Assembly (NCBI GenBank): GCA_938042265.1
Contig: CALIRN010000030.1
Coordinates: 1-6,469, forward strand
DNA length: 6,469 nt
Source: an uncultured Eubacteriaceae bacterium
Lineage (GTDB): Bacteria; Bacillota; Clostridia; Lachnospirales; CAG-274
Direction: 5' to 3'
Shown here: positions 1 through 6,214 of the stretch, piece by piece
Numbering within the stretch: the first letter of the stretch is position 1
Layout of the letters: each line of letters starts with the position of its first letter
Position numbers and translations under genes: made by a program
Notes under the pieces: model-generated
What the model was told of the DNA's origin: nothing
The model's input: the letters and a program-made list of their open reading frames with translations, nothing else
Database searches by the model: none

Positions 1-1863
1 AGGCATTTCGTCACGTGGGTCACGTCCGGGTTTTTCAAGCTCATCTATTATATCCTTAAGGGTAGGTACTCCGCAGTCAAGTTCCTGAGCCATTTTATTT
101 ATGTTTTTAACCCTGTTCTTAACAGAGGTACCTGTCTTAATATCATCAAGGCTCATATCCAGCTTTGCGAGGAGCTTTTCCACAATTGCATAGCTTTCGG
201 GATGTACACCCGTATTATCAAGTATTTTATCACCATCTGAAATTCTTAAAAAACCTGCGCATTGCTCAAACGCCTTAGGGCCAAGCTTGCTTACCTTTAA
301 AAGCTGCTTCCTGTCGGTAAATCGACCGTTTTCCTCTCTATAGTTAATTATATTTTTTGCAACCGTACTGCTTATACCCGATACATACTCAAGCAAAGAT
401 GGTGATGCCGTATTCAAATCAACACCCACGCTGTTTACGCAATCCTCTACAACGCCGCCCAGAGCTTCACCAAGACGTTTTTGGTTCATATCATGCTGAT
501 ACTGACCCACACCGATACTTTTAGGGTCAATTTTTACTAACTCGGAGAGTGCATCCTGCAAACGCCTTGCAAGGCTGACAGCACTCCTTACGTTTACGTC
601 CAGCTCAGGGAACTCAGCGGCACCAAGCTTTGACGCCGAATATACTGAAGCGCCTGCCTCATTTACGATTATATAGCAAACCTTTCTTTCAAGCTCCTTT
701 ATAAGGTCAGCGGTAAACTGCTCCGTTTCCCTTGAGGCAGTACCGTTGCCTAACGCAATTATATCAACTCCGTACTTTTTAACAAGCTCCTTTACGGCTG
801 TCTTTGCCTGCTCAACCTTTTTAAACATTGGCAAAGGATAAATAACTCCCGTTTCAAGCAGTTTGCCTGTTCCGTCAACCACAGCAATCTTACAACCTGC
901 CCTGTAGCCGGGAGCAAGTACAACCTTGTCCTTTATAGGCGGCTGTAAAAGCAGCTGTTTAAGATTTTTACCAAACACCTTAACAGCACCCTCCTGAGCG
1001 TTTTCCGTAAGTCCGTTTCTTATCTCACGCTCAACAGACGGTTCAATTAACCTTTTATAGCTGTCCTCAATAACTGCCTTTAAAATATCGTCAGTGTACT
1101 TATTGCCTCGTATAATTGACGAATTTAACTTTTTAATAATTTCCTCATATGGAGGCTCAATGTTTACGGAAATAACCCCCTCCTTTTCACCTCTGTTAAG
1201 GGCAAGCACTCTGTGACCTGCAATTTTCTTTACAGGCTCGCTGAAGTCAAAGTACATTTCATAAACTGAGTTTTCTTCTTCCTTTGCCATTTTTGAGGTA
1301 ATAAAGCCGCCGTTAAAGGTGAGATCTCTTATCATACCACGGTATTCCGCATCATCACTGATAAACTCGGCAAGAATATCCTTTGCACCCTCAATGGCCT
1401 CCTCAGCGGTATTAACCTCCTTTTCAGGATCAATATACCTTTCAGCCTCTTTTTCAATACTCCCCTTTGCACTCTGCATCCATATAAAGGTTGCAAGACC
1501 TTCAAGCCCCTTTTCCTTTGCAATTGTTGCTCTTGTACGCCTTTTGGGACGGAATGGACGGTAAATATCGTCAAGCTCCGTTACCGTCTGTGCATTGTTA
1601 AGGGCAAGACCTATTTCATCGGTCAGCTTTTCCTGCTCTGCTATAAGCTTTCTTATCTGCTCACGCTTTTCCTCCAGACCACGCAAATACTCAAGTCTTT
1701 CTGCCAGCTGACGTACAAGCTGATCATCAAGAGAGCCTGTGGCTTCCTTTCTGTAACGTGCAATAAATGGCACCGTATTATCCTCATCAAGAAGCTTTAC
1801 GGTGTTTTCCACCTGCTGCTCACGTAAATTAAGTTCATTTGCCAAAGTTTTAATTATATCCAT
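1..1863 (-). CDS. tex: Tex-family RNA-binding transcription accessory protein (C-terminus cut by window edge)
   Basis: I translated this frame by hand: 621 uninterrupted codons run from the ATG at 1863 to base 1, so the gene leaves the window. Tex is a cytoplasmic nucleic-acid-binding protein tied to transcription. The Tex N-terminal helical region covers about residues 1-190, with the conserved stretch YRPFRPKRRTRATIAKEKGL at 101-120. The YqgF/RNase H-like domain follows at about 312-445 (PGYRAGCKIAVVD at 318-330, LGNGTASRETE at 371-381, NEAGASVYSAS at 401-411). Next come VRSAVSLARRLQDAL at 425-439, IGVGQYQHDMNQK at 450-462, and a helix-hairpin-helix region at about 481-540. The family is usually 715-785 residues, so roughly 100-150 are missing, including the expected S1 RNA-binding domain. 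The usual aspartate of the LDPG(F/Y)RTG motif is Ala317 here. A modest ribosome-binding site (AGGAAAG or GTGAG) lies in the 20-base gap after the upstream membrane-protein gene. It is probably the distal gene of the rph operon. Confidence 0.96.
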   Translation of the reverse strand, partial: MDIIKTLANELNLREQQVENTVKLLDEDNTVPFIARYRKEATGSLDDQLVRQLAERLEYLRGLEEKREQIRKLIAEQEKLTDEIGLALNNAQTVTELDDIYRPFRPKRRTRATIAKEKGLEGLATFIWMQSAKGSIEKEAERYIDPEKEVNTAEEAIEGAKDILAEFISDDAEYRGMIRDLTFNGGFITSKMAKEEENSVYEMYFDFSEPVKKIAGHRVLALNRGEKEGVISVNIEPPYEEIIKKLNSSIIRGNKYTDDILKAVIEDSYKRLIEPSVEREIRNGLTENAQEGAVKVFGKNLKQLLLQPPIKDKVVLAPGYRAGCKIAVVDGTGKLLETGVIYPLPMFKKVEQAKTAVKELVKKYGVDIIALGNGTASRETEQFTADLIKELERKVCYIIVNEAGASVYSASKLGAAEFPELDVNVRSAVSLARRLQDALSELVKIDPKSIGVGQYQHDMNQKRLGEALGGVVEDCVNSVGVDLNTASPSLLEYVSGISSTVAKNIINYREENGRFTDRKQLLKVSKLGPKAFEQCAGFLRISDGDKILDNTGVHPESYAIVEKLLAKLDMSLDDIKTGTSVKNRVKNINKMAQELDCGVPTLKDIIDELEKPGRDPRDEMP

Positions 1864-1883
1864 TTTTATCTCACTTTCCTATT

Positions 1884-2585
1884 TCACATGATTTTCAAAA
1901 TAAATTTATCAATTATAAGCAAAACATTTATAATTGCAAAACTCCACCCATAAAACGCCCACATACGCACCTGATGCAACTCTCTGTAGGTCATAACCTT
2001 TTCATTTTCTTCACAGTAAATAAGGTCCGTTACCGTACCTGCAAGCGGTACCCTTTTAGGCGAATACATACAGATTTCGGTATGCCGTCTTATTTCGTCA
2101 TTGATTTTATACGTAATAACAGGCTTTAAATAAACAGCTCCGTTAATATTTACGCTTTCGTGGCTTTCAACGGTTCCCTGTATAATTTCACGCTCATAAA
2201 AATATCCGATATAGGCGGCGCAGGTATTCCAGACTGCAACAGTCAGACTTGTCGGAAGCGTAATTAGTGTCATCGAAAGCGCCCTTGCCATATCAGGAAT
2301 ACTGCTTTTAAAAAGCTCGTTCAATGACGCTATAATCATAAAAATACTGCCAATAATCACAAGAATATCAGTATATCTTGCAAAAACTGCCGAATACCTG
2401 CCCGCCTTAATGTCCTCTCTGCTCTGTGCAATCGGCGTCATACCATCTTCGATTTTATCATTTTTCCGCAATATTCCCTTAGCTCTTAAAAATATGCCTG
2501 TAAAAAGCATAATAATACCCAAAAGTATGTAAAATACATGCTCTGCGTTGCCAAGCACATCCACAAACCGGCTAAGCTTATCCAT
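1884..2585 (-). CDS. Membrane protein of unknown function, four predicted transmembrane segments
   Basis: I do not recognise this 233-residue protein by name. Hydrophobic stretches at about 17-34, 73-92, 103-128 and 209-226 look like membrane helices. Between helices 1 and 2 is a charged loop (35-72). Between helices 3 and 4 is a soluble domain of about 80 residues (129-208). That domain has a GTV...P.ITY.......GTV..LIY pattern (G137, T138, V139; P155, Y159; G183, T184, V185; Y190) that loosely resembles DUF3592-type domains; this is inference, not a family assignment. There is no obvious cleavable signal peptide or catalytic motif. The ATG at 2585 lies only 3 bases after the stop of the phosphoesterase gene, and its AAGGAG site (2598-2603) is inside that gene's end, 12 bases from the start. 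This implies translational coupling. Tex follows 20 bases downstream. The ORF is real by its packing in the operon; its role is unknown. Confidence 0.85.
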   Translation of the reverse strand: MDKLSRFVDVLGNAEHVFYILLGIIMLFTGIFLRAKGILRKNDKIEDGMTPIAQSREDIKAGRYSAVFARYTDILVIIGSIFMIIASLNELFKSSIPDMARALSMTLITLPTSLTVAVWNTCAAYIGYFYEREIIQGTVESHESVNINGAVYLKPVITYKINDEIRRHTEICMYSPKRVPLAGTVTDLIYCEENEKVMTYRELHQVRMWAFYGWSFAIINVLLIIDKFILKIM

Positions 2586-2588
2586 ACT

Positions 2589-3083
2589 CTATTTATACTC
2601 CTTATACTCCACAATTTTAACAGCAACTCCGCCCTTATCGTCAATATCAATAACGGCATAACTTGCCCCGCTGCCACCTCTGGGTCTTGAAAGGCTGCCA
2701 GGATTTACAATTACGAGGTCGGTATGCTTTTCAACCAAAGGTATGTGTGTATGACCGAAAATGCATATGTCCGCCTTATTTTCAAGGGCAGTATAGGTTA
2801 AATTCATCATGGTACAGTTTACATTATACCTGTGTCCGTGGGTAATAAATATTCTTTTACCGCCAAGCTCCACCATACGCAACGGGGGCATAATTCCGCC
2901 ATAGCCACAGTTGCCGCAGACGGCATATACGGGCATGTCAGGGAACTGCTTTGATATTTCGGCCGCATCACCTTCATAATCACCTGCGTGAATTATCGCC
3001 TTAATGCCGCCCTTTACACTCCTGACAAGTGAAATAAGCCTCTCAGTTTCCCCATGGGTATCGCTTACAACAAGAATTTTCAT
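2589..3083 (-). CDS. YfcE/MJ0936-family metallophosphoesterase
   Basis: This 164-residue cytoplasmic protein is a compact calcineurin-like phosphoesterase of the YfcE / YsnB / MJ0936 family, which binds two divalent metals and hydrolyses phosphodiesters in vitro. The physiological substrate is generally unknown. Metal-ligand motifs appear in order: D8-x-H10 (SDTHGE), GD at 34-35, GN at 57-58, H82 (THGH), and GHTH at 110-113, followed by VNPGSLSRPRGG at 126-137. Length is typical and the set looks catalytically complete. The usual GNCD motif reads GNCG (Gly60); the metal-binding Asn58 is kept. The gene starts 4 bases after rdgB, with GGAG at 3091-3094 inside the end of rdgB. The order rph-rdgB-phosphoesterase matches rph-ysnA-ysnB of B. 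subtilis, which supports the assignment and suggests a housekeeping role alongside nucleotide and RNA processing. Confidence 0.93.
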   Translation of the reverse strand: MKILVVSDTHGETERLISLVRSVKGGIKAIIHAGDYEGDAAEISKQFPDMPVYAVCGNCGYGGIMPPLRMVELGGKRIFITHGHRYNVNCTMMNLTYTALENKADICIFGHTHIPLVEKHTDLVIVNPGSLSRPRGGSGASYAVIDIDDKGGVAVKIVEYKEYK

Positions 3084-3087
3084 AAAA

Positions 3088-3678
3088 TCACTCCATATTG
3101 TTCAGCCTTTCCGCTATCATTCTTAATGCCTTGCCTCTGTGGCTTATTTTATTTTTTTCCTCAGGTGATATTTCGGCAGAGGTTTTACCGTACTGTGGCA
3201 GAAAGAAAATTGGGTCATAGCCAAAGCCGTTTTCTCCCTTTATTTCATAACCGATAATACCCTCCATGGTACCTCTTACAACAACGGTTTTCTTACCCGG
3301 GGCAGCCGCAGCAGCGGCACAGACAAAGCGAGCTGTTCTTTTTTCGTCGGGTACTCCGTCAAGCCTTTCAATAAGACTTTTATTTTTTATATCGTAGGAG
3401 GTATCGCGTCCCATATAACGTGCGGAATATATTCCCGGCTCACCGTTCAGATAGTCTATTTCAAGACCACTGTCATCTGCAAGCACGGTTTCACCGCAGA
3501 TTTTTGCAATGGTTTCCGCTTTGATAACCGCATTTTCCTCAAAGGTTTTGCCGTTTTCCTCCACATCAACGGTTATGCCTGCCTCCTCCATTGTAATTAC
3601 ATTATAGCTGTCGCCTAAAACAGCCTGAATTTCCTTAATTTTGCCCTTATTTTTTGTAGCAAAAATTACCCTTTTCAT
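3088..3678 (-). CDS. rdgB: XTP/dITP diphosphatase (RdgB/HAM1 family)
   Basis: This house-cleaning pyrophosphatase hydrolyses non-canonical purine triphosphates (XTP, dITP, ITP) to monophosphates and so keeps deaminated bases out of DNA and RNA. It is cytoplasmic, usually a Mg2+-dependent dimer. The 196 residues match the family length. Visible hallmarks are the nucleotide-binding ATKNKGKIKEI (7-17), FEENAVIKA (46-54), LADDSGLEID (66-75) with the catalytic Asp at 69, PGIYSAR (81-87), GFGYDPIF (151-158) and SHRGKAL (179-185). Its ATG overlaps the rph stop by four bases (ATGA), with GAGAGG at 3689-3694 inside rph. The downstream phosphoesterase starts after 4 bases, so this is the middle of a tightly coupled operon. 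In B. subtilis the equivalent gene is ysnA, also directly after rph. A six-alanine run (121-126) is encoded by mixed codons and is not a slippage tract. Confidence 0.97.
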   Translation of the reverse strand: MKRVIFATKNKGKIKEIQAVLGDSYNVITMEEAGITVDVEENGKTFEENAVIKAETIAKICGETVLADDSGLEIDYLNGEPGIYSARYMGRDTSYDIKNKSLIERLDGVPDEKRTARFVCAAAAAAPGKKTVVVRGTMEGIIGYEIKGENGFGYDPIFFLPQYGKTSAEISPEEKNKISHRGKALRMIAERLNNME

Positions 3679-4391
3679 AAACCAAGTACCTCTCTCTGTA
3701 TTCTCTGTAATTCCTCATTTCCCTTTTTGGCAAGCTCCAAAAGCTGCATAAGCTCCTCCATCGTAAAGGTATTTTCCTCACCTGTGCCCTGTACTTCCAC
3801 AAACTCACCCTTATCGGTCATAATAACATTCATATCAACATCTGCATTTGAGTCCTGCTCATAGCAAAGGTCAAGCTGAGGCACACCGTCAACTATACCA
3901 ACGCTTACGGCAGATACAAAATTGACTACGGGATTTTTTTCAATCTCGCCCATATCAATAAGCTTTTGGCAGGCAAGATATAAGGCAACAAAGCCGCCTG
4001 TAATTGATGCTGTCCTTGTGCCACCGTCAGCCTGAATAACATCACAGTCAACAACTATTGCCCTTTCGCCCATAAGCTTAAAATCAACTGCGGCTCTTAA
4101 TGCCCTGCCTATAAGGCGCTGTATCTCAACACCCCTTGCATTCTGCTTACCTCTGCTTATATCTCTTTTGTTACGTATGCCTGTTGCACGGGGCAGCATG
4201 GAATATTCTGCCGTAACCCAGCCTTCACCGCTGTCTTTTTTAAAGGGCGGTACTTTTTCCTCAAGGCTTGCGTTGCATATAACCTTTGTATTTCCCATTT
4301 CTATTAAAACCGAGCCTTCGGGGTGAATAATATAATTAGTTGTCATTTTCACCCTTCTTAACTCGTCATTTGCTCTGCCGTCTGTACGCAT
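3675..4391 (-). CDS. rph: Ribonuclease PH
   Basis: RNase PH is a phosphate-dependent 3'-5' exoribonuclease that trims tRNA 3' ends and takes part in RNA turnover; the family forms hexameric rings. I start it at the ATG at 4391, giving 238 residues beginning MRTDGR, the near-universal N-terminus of the family. AAGGAGG lies 8 bases upstream. A longer in-frame ATG at 4451 would add 20 residues, but they overlap the promoter and lack a ribosome-binding site. Landmarks are EYSMLPRAT (62-70), R86 in KQNARGVEIQRL, DVIQADGGTRTASITGG (117-133) with the phosphate-binding GGTR at 123-126, and LDLCYEQDSNADVDMN (173-188), whose D180 and D186 match the family's metal-binding aspartates. Nothing suggests inactivation. 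It is the first gene of the operon and overlaps rdgB by four bases. Confidence 0.97.
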   Translation of the reverse strand: MRTDGRANDELRRVKMTTNYIIHPEGSVLIEMGNTKVICNASLEEKVPPFKKDSGEGWVTAEYSMLPRATGIRNKRDISRGKQNARGVEIQRLIGRALRAAVDFKLMGERAIVVDCDVIQADGGTRTASITGGFVALYLACQKLIDMGEIEKNPVVNFVSAVSVGIVDGVPQLDLCYEQDSNADVDMNVIMTDKGEFVEVQGTGEENTFTMEELMQLLELAKKGNEELQRIQREVLGL

Positions 4392-4399
4392 ATTAACTT

Positions 4400-4406
4400 C
4401 CTCCTT
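4400..4406 (-). promoter_or_regulatory. Ribosome-binding site that decides the rph start
   Basis: AAGGAGG on the minus strand ends 8 bases before the ATG at 4391. It is the strongest possible match to the 16S 3' end and sits inside the 20-codon extension that a start at 4451 would create. It therefore argues for initiation at 4391. Confidence 0.9.
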
Positions 4407-4422
4407 AAAATCTATTAGACTA

Positions 4423-4451
4423 ATAATAACACAAAACACTGCTTTTTTCAA
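4423..4451 (-). promoter_or_regulatory. Sigma-A promoter of the rph operon
   Basis: On the minus strand TTGAAA (4446-4451) is followed by a 17-base spacer and TATTAT (4423-4428). A TGT immediately before the -10 box gives an extended -10 (TGn). Transcription would start near 4416, leaving a leader of about 25 bases that holds just the AAGGAGG site and the rph ATG. No operator or riboswitch fits into so short a leader. The -35 box lies 7 bases beyond the hairpin that ends the upstream gene. Confidence 0.82.
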
Positions 4452-4458
4452 TACAACG

Positions 4459-4486
4459 GCCCCGCAAACTTGTTAGTATGCGGGGC
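4459..4486 (-). terminator. GC-rich hairpin, probable weak terminator of the rubredoxin-GltB gene
   Basis: An 8-bp perfect stem (GCCCCGCA with TGCGGGGC) has a 12-base loop; two more pairs can form beyond an A-A mismatch, leaving a 6-base loop. It starts 6 bases after the TAA of the upstream gene. The sequence after the stem, CGTTGTATTG, is only partly T-rich, so termination may be leaky and some transcripts may run on into rph. Position and stem strength support a terminator or a 3'-end stabilising hairpin. Confidence 0.6.
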
Positions 4487-4492
4487 TTAATA

Positions 4493-5890
4493 TTATACGT
4501 GTTGTATATTGGTAAATTCTGAAATTTCTCGGTTGATTGTTACAAGGTCGTTTACAGACAAATCATGTACGGAGTGATGTCCTGTAATTCTTGCAAAGGT
4601 TTTAAGCTCTTTAAGCGATACATTAAGGTAATTTGCAACCCTCTGTGCCGCAGTATCAACTTTAAGCCTTGCCCTGAGTTCCGGGTTCTGTGTTGCAATA
4701 CCTACAGGACAGTTGCCGCTTCCACAAATTCTGTACTGCTGACAGGCCGCCGCAATAAGTCCCGCACTTGCCACTGCAACTGCATCTGCACCCATAGCAA
4801 GAGCCTTTGCAAAGTCGGAGGATCCCCTCAGGCCACCCGTAATTATCAGCTCTATATCTGAGTTAATTGAGTCAAGATACTTTCTTGCACGATAAAGAGC
4901 GTAAATGGTAGGCACTGTTGTAGCCTCTCTTAAAAGCAAAGGGCTTGAGCCTGTTGCACCGCCTCTGCCATCTATTGTAATAAAATCAGGCTCAGAAAAA
5001 ACGCAGTACTCCAAATCTTGCTCAATTCTGCCCGCAGCAATTTTAATACCTATTGGTCGTCCATCCGAGCGGTGTCTTAGCATATCAACCATAGCCCTTA
5101 AGTCCTCACGAGAATTAATCTCAGGGAACCTGCTTGGGCTTTGTACATCGCTGCCCTGCTTTTTACCTCTTATTTCCGCAATTTCTGCTGTTACCTTTTC
5201 TCCTGGCAGATGACCGCCCATACCGGGCTTAGTACCCTGACCTATTTTAATTTCTATAGCATCAGAGGATTTAAGGTTTTCATCGGTTACGCTGTATTTA
5301 TTAGGTATATACTCAAAAATATACTTGTAGGCAGCCGCCTTTTCCTCCGGCAGAATACCTCCCTCACCACTGCACATAGCCGTTTTTGCTATAGCACTGC
5401 CCTTTGCGAGGGCAACCTTTATTTCCTTTGATAACGCACCGAAGGACATATGTGAGATAAATACAGGATTGTTAATAATCATAGGCTTTTTAGCGTTCTT
5501 GCCTATAACCGTTGTTGTAATGACAGAGTCATCATTATTAAGTGGAGGCGGATTAAGCTGTGCACCTAAAATAAGTATATCGTCCCAGCTTGGCATTGGC
5601 CGCTTCGTACTCATTGCACCGCTTATCGACTTACCCGTAACAGCCATTTGATGTATTTCTTCCATATATCTTTCGGTTCTGTCTGTTCTGTAATAAGCAC
5701 TGTCATAGTTTAAATCACTTTCAACGCTTTGGCTTTCAACCAAGTCGGGTTTTAATTCTTTATCCTCAAAAAGTTCAAACTTATCCTTGCCCTGCTTGCA
5801 GACAGGACAGACTTCCAACTCCGCAAAAGGCTTTCCCTCTTTTTCCTCATCATAAATATAACCGCAAATACTGCACTTATAAACTGCCAT
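4493..5890 (-). CDS. Rubredoxin-like domain fused to FMN / 3Fe-4S glutamate-synthase (GltB-type) domain
   Basis: A 465-residue cytoplasmic redox flavoprotein. Residues 1-40 form a rubredoxin-like iron site with C6-x2-C9 and C28-x2-C31. A polar linker (about 41-75) leads into the central FMN-binding glutamate synthase domain (about 95-425): SWDDILILGAQLNPPPL (101-117), ISHMSFGALS (145-154), CSGEGG (173-178), IKIGQGTKPGMGGHLPG (214-230), ITIDGRGGATGSSP (304-317), ITGGLRGSSDFAKALAMGAD (350-369). C383-x5-C389-x4-C394 followed by PVGIATQ has the spacing of the glutamate synthase 3Fe-4S cluster. The class II glutaminase domain and the GXGXG beta-helix domain of full GltB are absent, and no partner gene lies beside it. 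In established glutamate synthases this domain aminates 2-oxoglutarate; whether this stand-alone form does so is uncertain. The rubredoxin domain suggests an internal electron donor (inference). It is preceded by AAGGAGG (5898-5904, 7-base spacing) and its own consensus promoter. Confidence 0.93.
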   Translation of the reverse strand: MAVYKCSICGYIYDEEKEGKPFAELEVCPVCKQGKDKFELFEDKELKPDLVESQSVESDLNYDSAYYRTDRTERYMEEIHQMAVTGKSISGAMSTKRPMPSWDDILILGAQLNPPPLNNDDSVITTTVIGKNAKKPMIINNPVFISHMSFGALSKEIKVALAKGSAIAKTAMCSGEGGILPEEKAAAYKYIFEYIPNKYSVTDENLKSSDAIEIKIGQGTKPGMGGHLPGEKVTAEIAEIRGKKQGSDVQSPSRFPEINSREDLRAMVDMLRHRSDGRPIGIKIAAGRIEQDLEYCVFSEPDFITIDGRGGATGSSPLLLREATTVPTIYALYRARKYLDSINSDIELIITGGLRGSSDFAKALAMGADAVAVASAGLIAAACQQYRICGSGNCPVGIATQNPELRARLKVDTAAQRVANYLNVSLKELKTFARITGHHSVHDLSVNDLVTINREISEFTNIQHV

Positions 5891-5925
5891 AAAACTACCT
5901 CCTTTTCTGTTTTTATTTTACTTAA

Positions 5926-5954
5926 ATTATAAGATATTTTAAATTCATTGTCAA
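5926..5954 (-). promoter_or_regulatory. Perfect-consensus sigma-A promoter of the rubredoxin-GltB gene
   Basis: On the minus strand TTGACA (5949-5954), a 17-base spacer and TATAAT (5926-5931) match the sigma-A consensus at all twelve positions. The start site would be near 5919, giving a leader of about 29 bases that contains AAGGAGG. This predicts strong, mostly constitutive expression unless a repressor acts. I see no clear operator palindrome over the promoter. Confidence 0.92.
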
Positions 5955-5974
5955 TTTACGGTATAAAAATAAAT

Positions 5975-6003
5975 ACAAAAACTCCCCACATTTCTGTGGG
6001 GAG
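5975..6003 (-). terminator. Strong intrinsic terminator for the gene entering from the right
   Basis: A 9-bp perfect stem (CTCCCCACA with TGTGGGGAG) encloses a GAAA tetraloop on the minus strand, and TTTTTGT follows at once. It acts on minus-strand transcripts coming from beyond 6003 and lies about 20 bases upstream of the -35 box of the rubredoxin-GltB gene, insulating that gene. The plus-strand orientation lacks a T-run, so it works in one direction. Confidence 0.92.
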
Positions 6004-6011
6004 CTAAAGCG

Positions 6012-6026
6012 TTAATATTATATTAA
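6012..6026. repeat. AT-only inverted repeat
   Basis: TTAATAT and ATATTAA form perfect 7-base arms around one central base. It lies just upstream, in the minus-strand sense, of the strong terminator hairpin. In DNA this AT-rich, such a palindrome could arise by chance; an operator role is possible but unsupported. Confidence 0.3.
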
Positions 6027-6057
6027 ATTTTTATTTATACCTATTAAATTTTATTTT
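6021..6057. repeat. Pair of direct repeats, 21 bases apart
   Basis: TATTAAATTTTTATTT at 6021-6036 and TATTAAATTTTATTTT at 6042-6057 share their first 11 bases exactly. The 21-base period is about two helical turns, as in some tandem protein-binding sites. The low complexity of the region makes chance a real alternative. Confidence 0.35.
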
Positions 6058-6185
6058 CAACCCTCATCGTATGAAACAAATATCTTTCAATTTACATATT
6101 TTATTTATGAACTATTTTGGTTATTAAACAGCACAAAACATACAAAAATGTTTTAATTTCATATAACATTGGCCATATTTAAGTA

Positions 6186-6214
6186 AAAATACCATAGACA
6201 AATCAAACTTTCAA
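6186..6214 (-). promoter_or_regulatory. Possible sigma-A promoter inside the intergenic stretch
   Basis: On the minus strand TTGAAA (6209-6214), a 17-base spacer and TATTTT (6186-6191), with TGG just before the -10 box (extended -10), resemble a promoter. Transcription would start near 6179 and run about 205 bases to the strong terminator at 5975. No gene follows, so the product would be a small RNA. AT-rich DNA yields such matches by chance, hence the low confidence. Confidence 0.28.

Noticed and set aside
1319..1574. Open frames of about 80 codons on both strands inside tex
   Set aside because: They lie in other frames of the well-supported Tex coding sequence, have no ribosome-binding site, and encode low-complexity, Ser/Leu-rich or basic peptides typical of shadow frames.
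2486..2677. 63-codon minus-strand frame across the phosphoesterase/membrane-protein junction
   Set aside because: It overlaps two better-supported genes in another frame and has no ribosome-binding site of its own.
3054..3257. 67-codon plus-strand frame opposite the phosphoesterase/rdgB junction
   Set aside because: It is antisense to two confidently identified genes, with no promoter or ribosome-binding site.
3301..3321. Six-alanine run in RdgB as a possible slippage repeat
   Set aside because: The codons are mixed GCC, GCT and GCG, so it is not a uniform tract, and it falls in a region of the family that is normally Ala-rich.
4565..5651. Several plus-strand open frames of 60-102 codons opposite the rubredoxin-GltB gene
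   Set aside because: They are antisense shadows of a gene with clear domain motifs. They overlap one another and show no start signals or recognisable protein features.
5891..5975. Riboswitch or attenuator controlling the rubredoxin-GltB gene via the hairpin at 5975-6003
   Set aside because: The consensus promoter lies downstream of the hairpin in the direction of transcription, so the gene's own leader is only about 29 bases and does not include the hairpin.
6070..6126. 18-codon plus-strand frame in the AT-rich gap
   Set aside because: No ribosome-binding site or promoter is visible, and such short frames are expected by chance.
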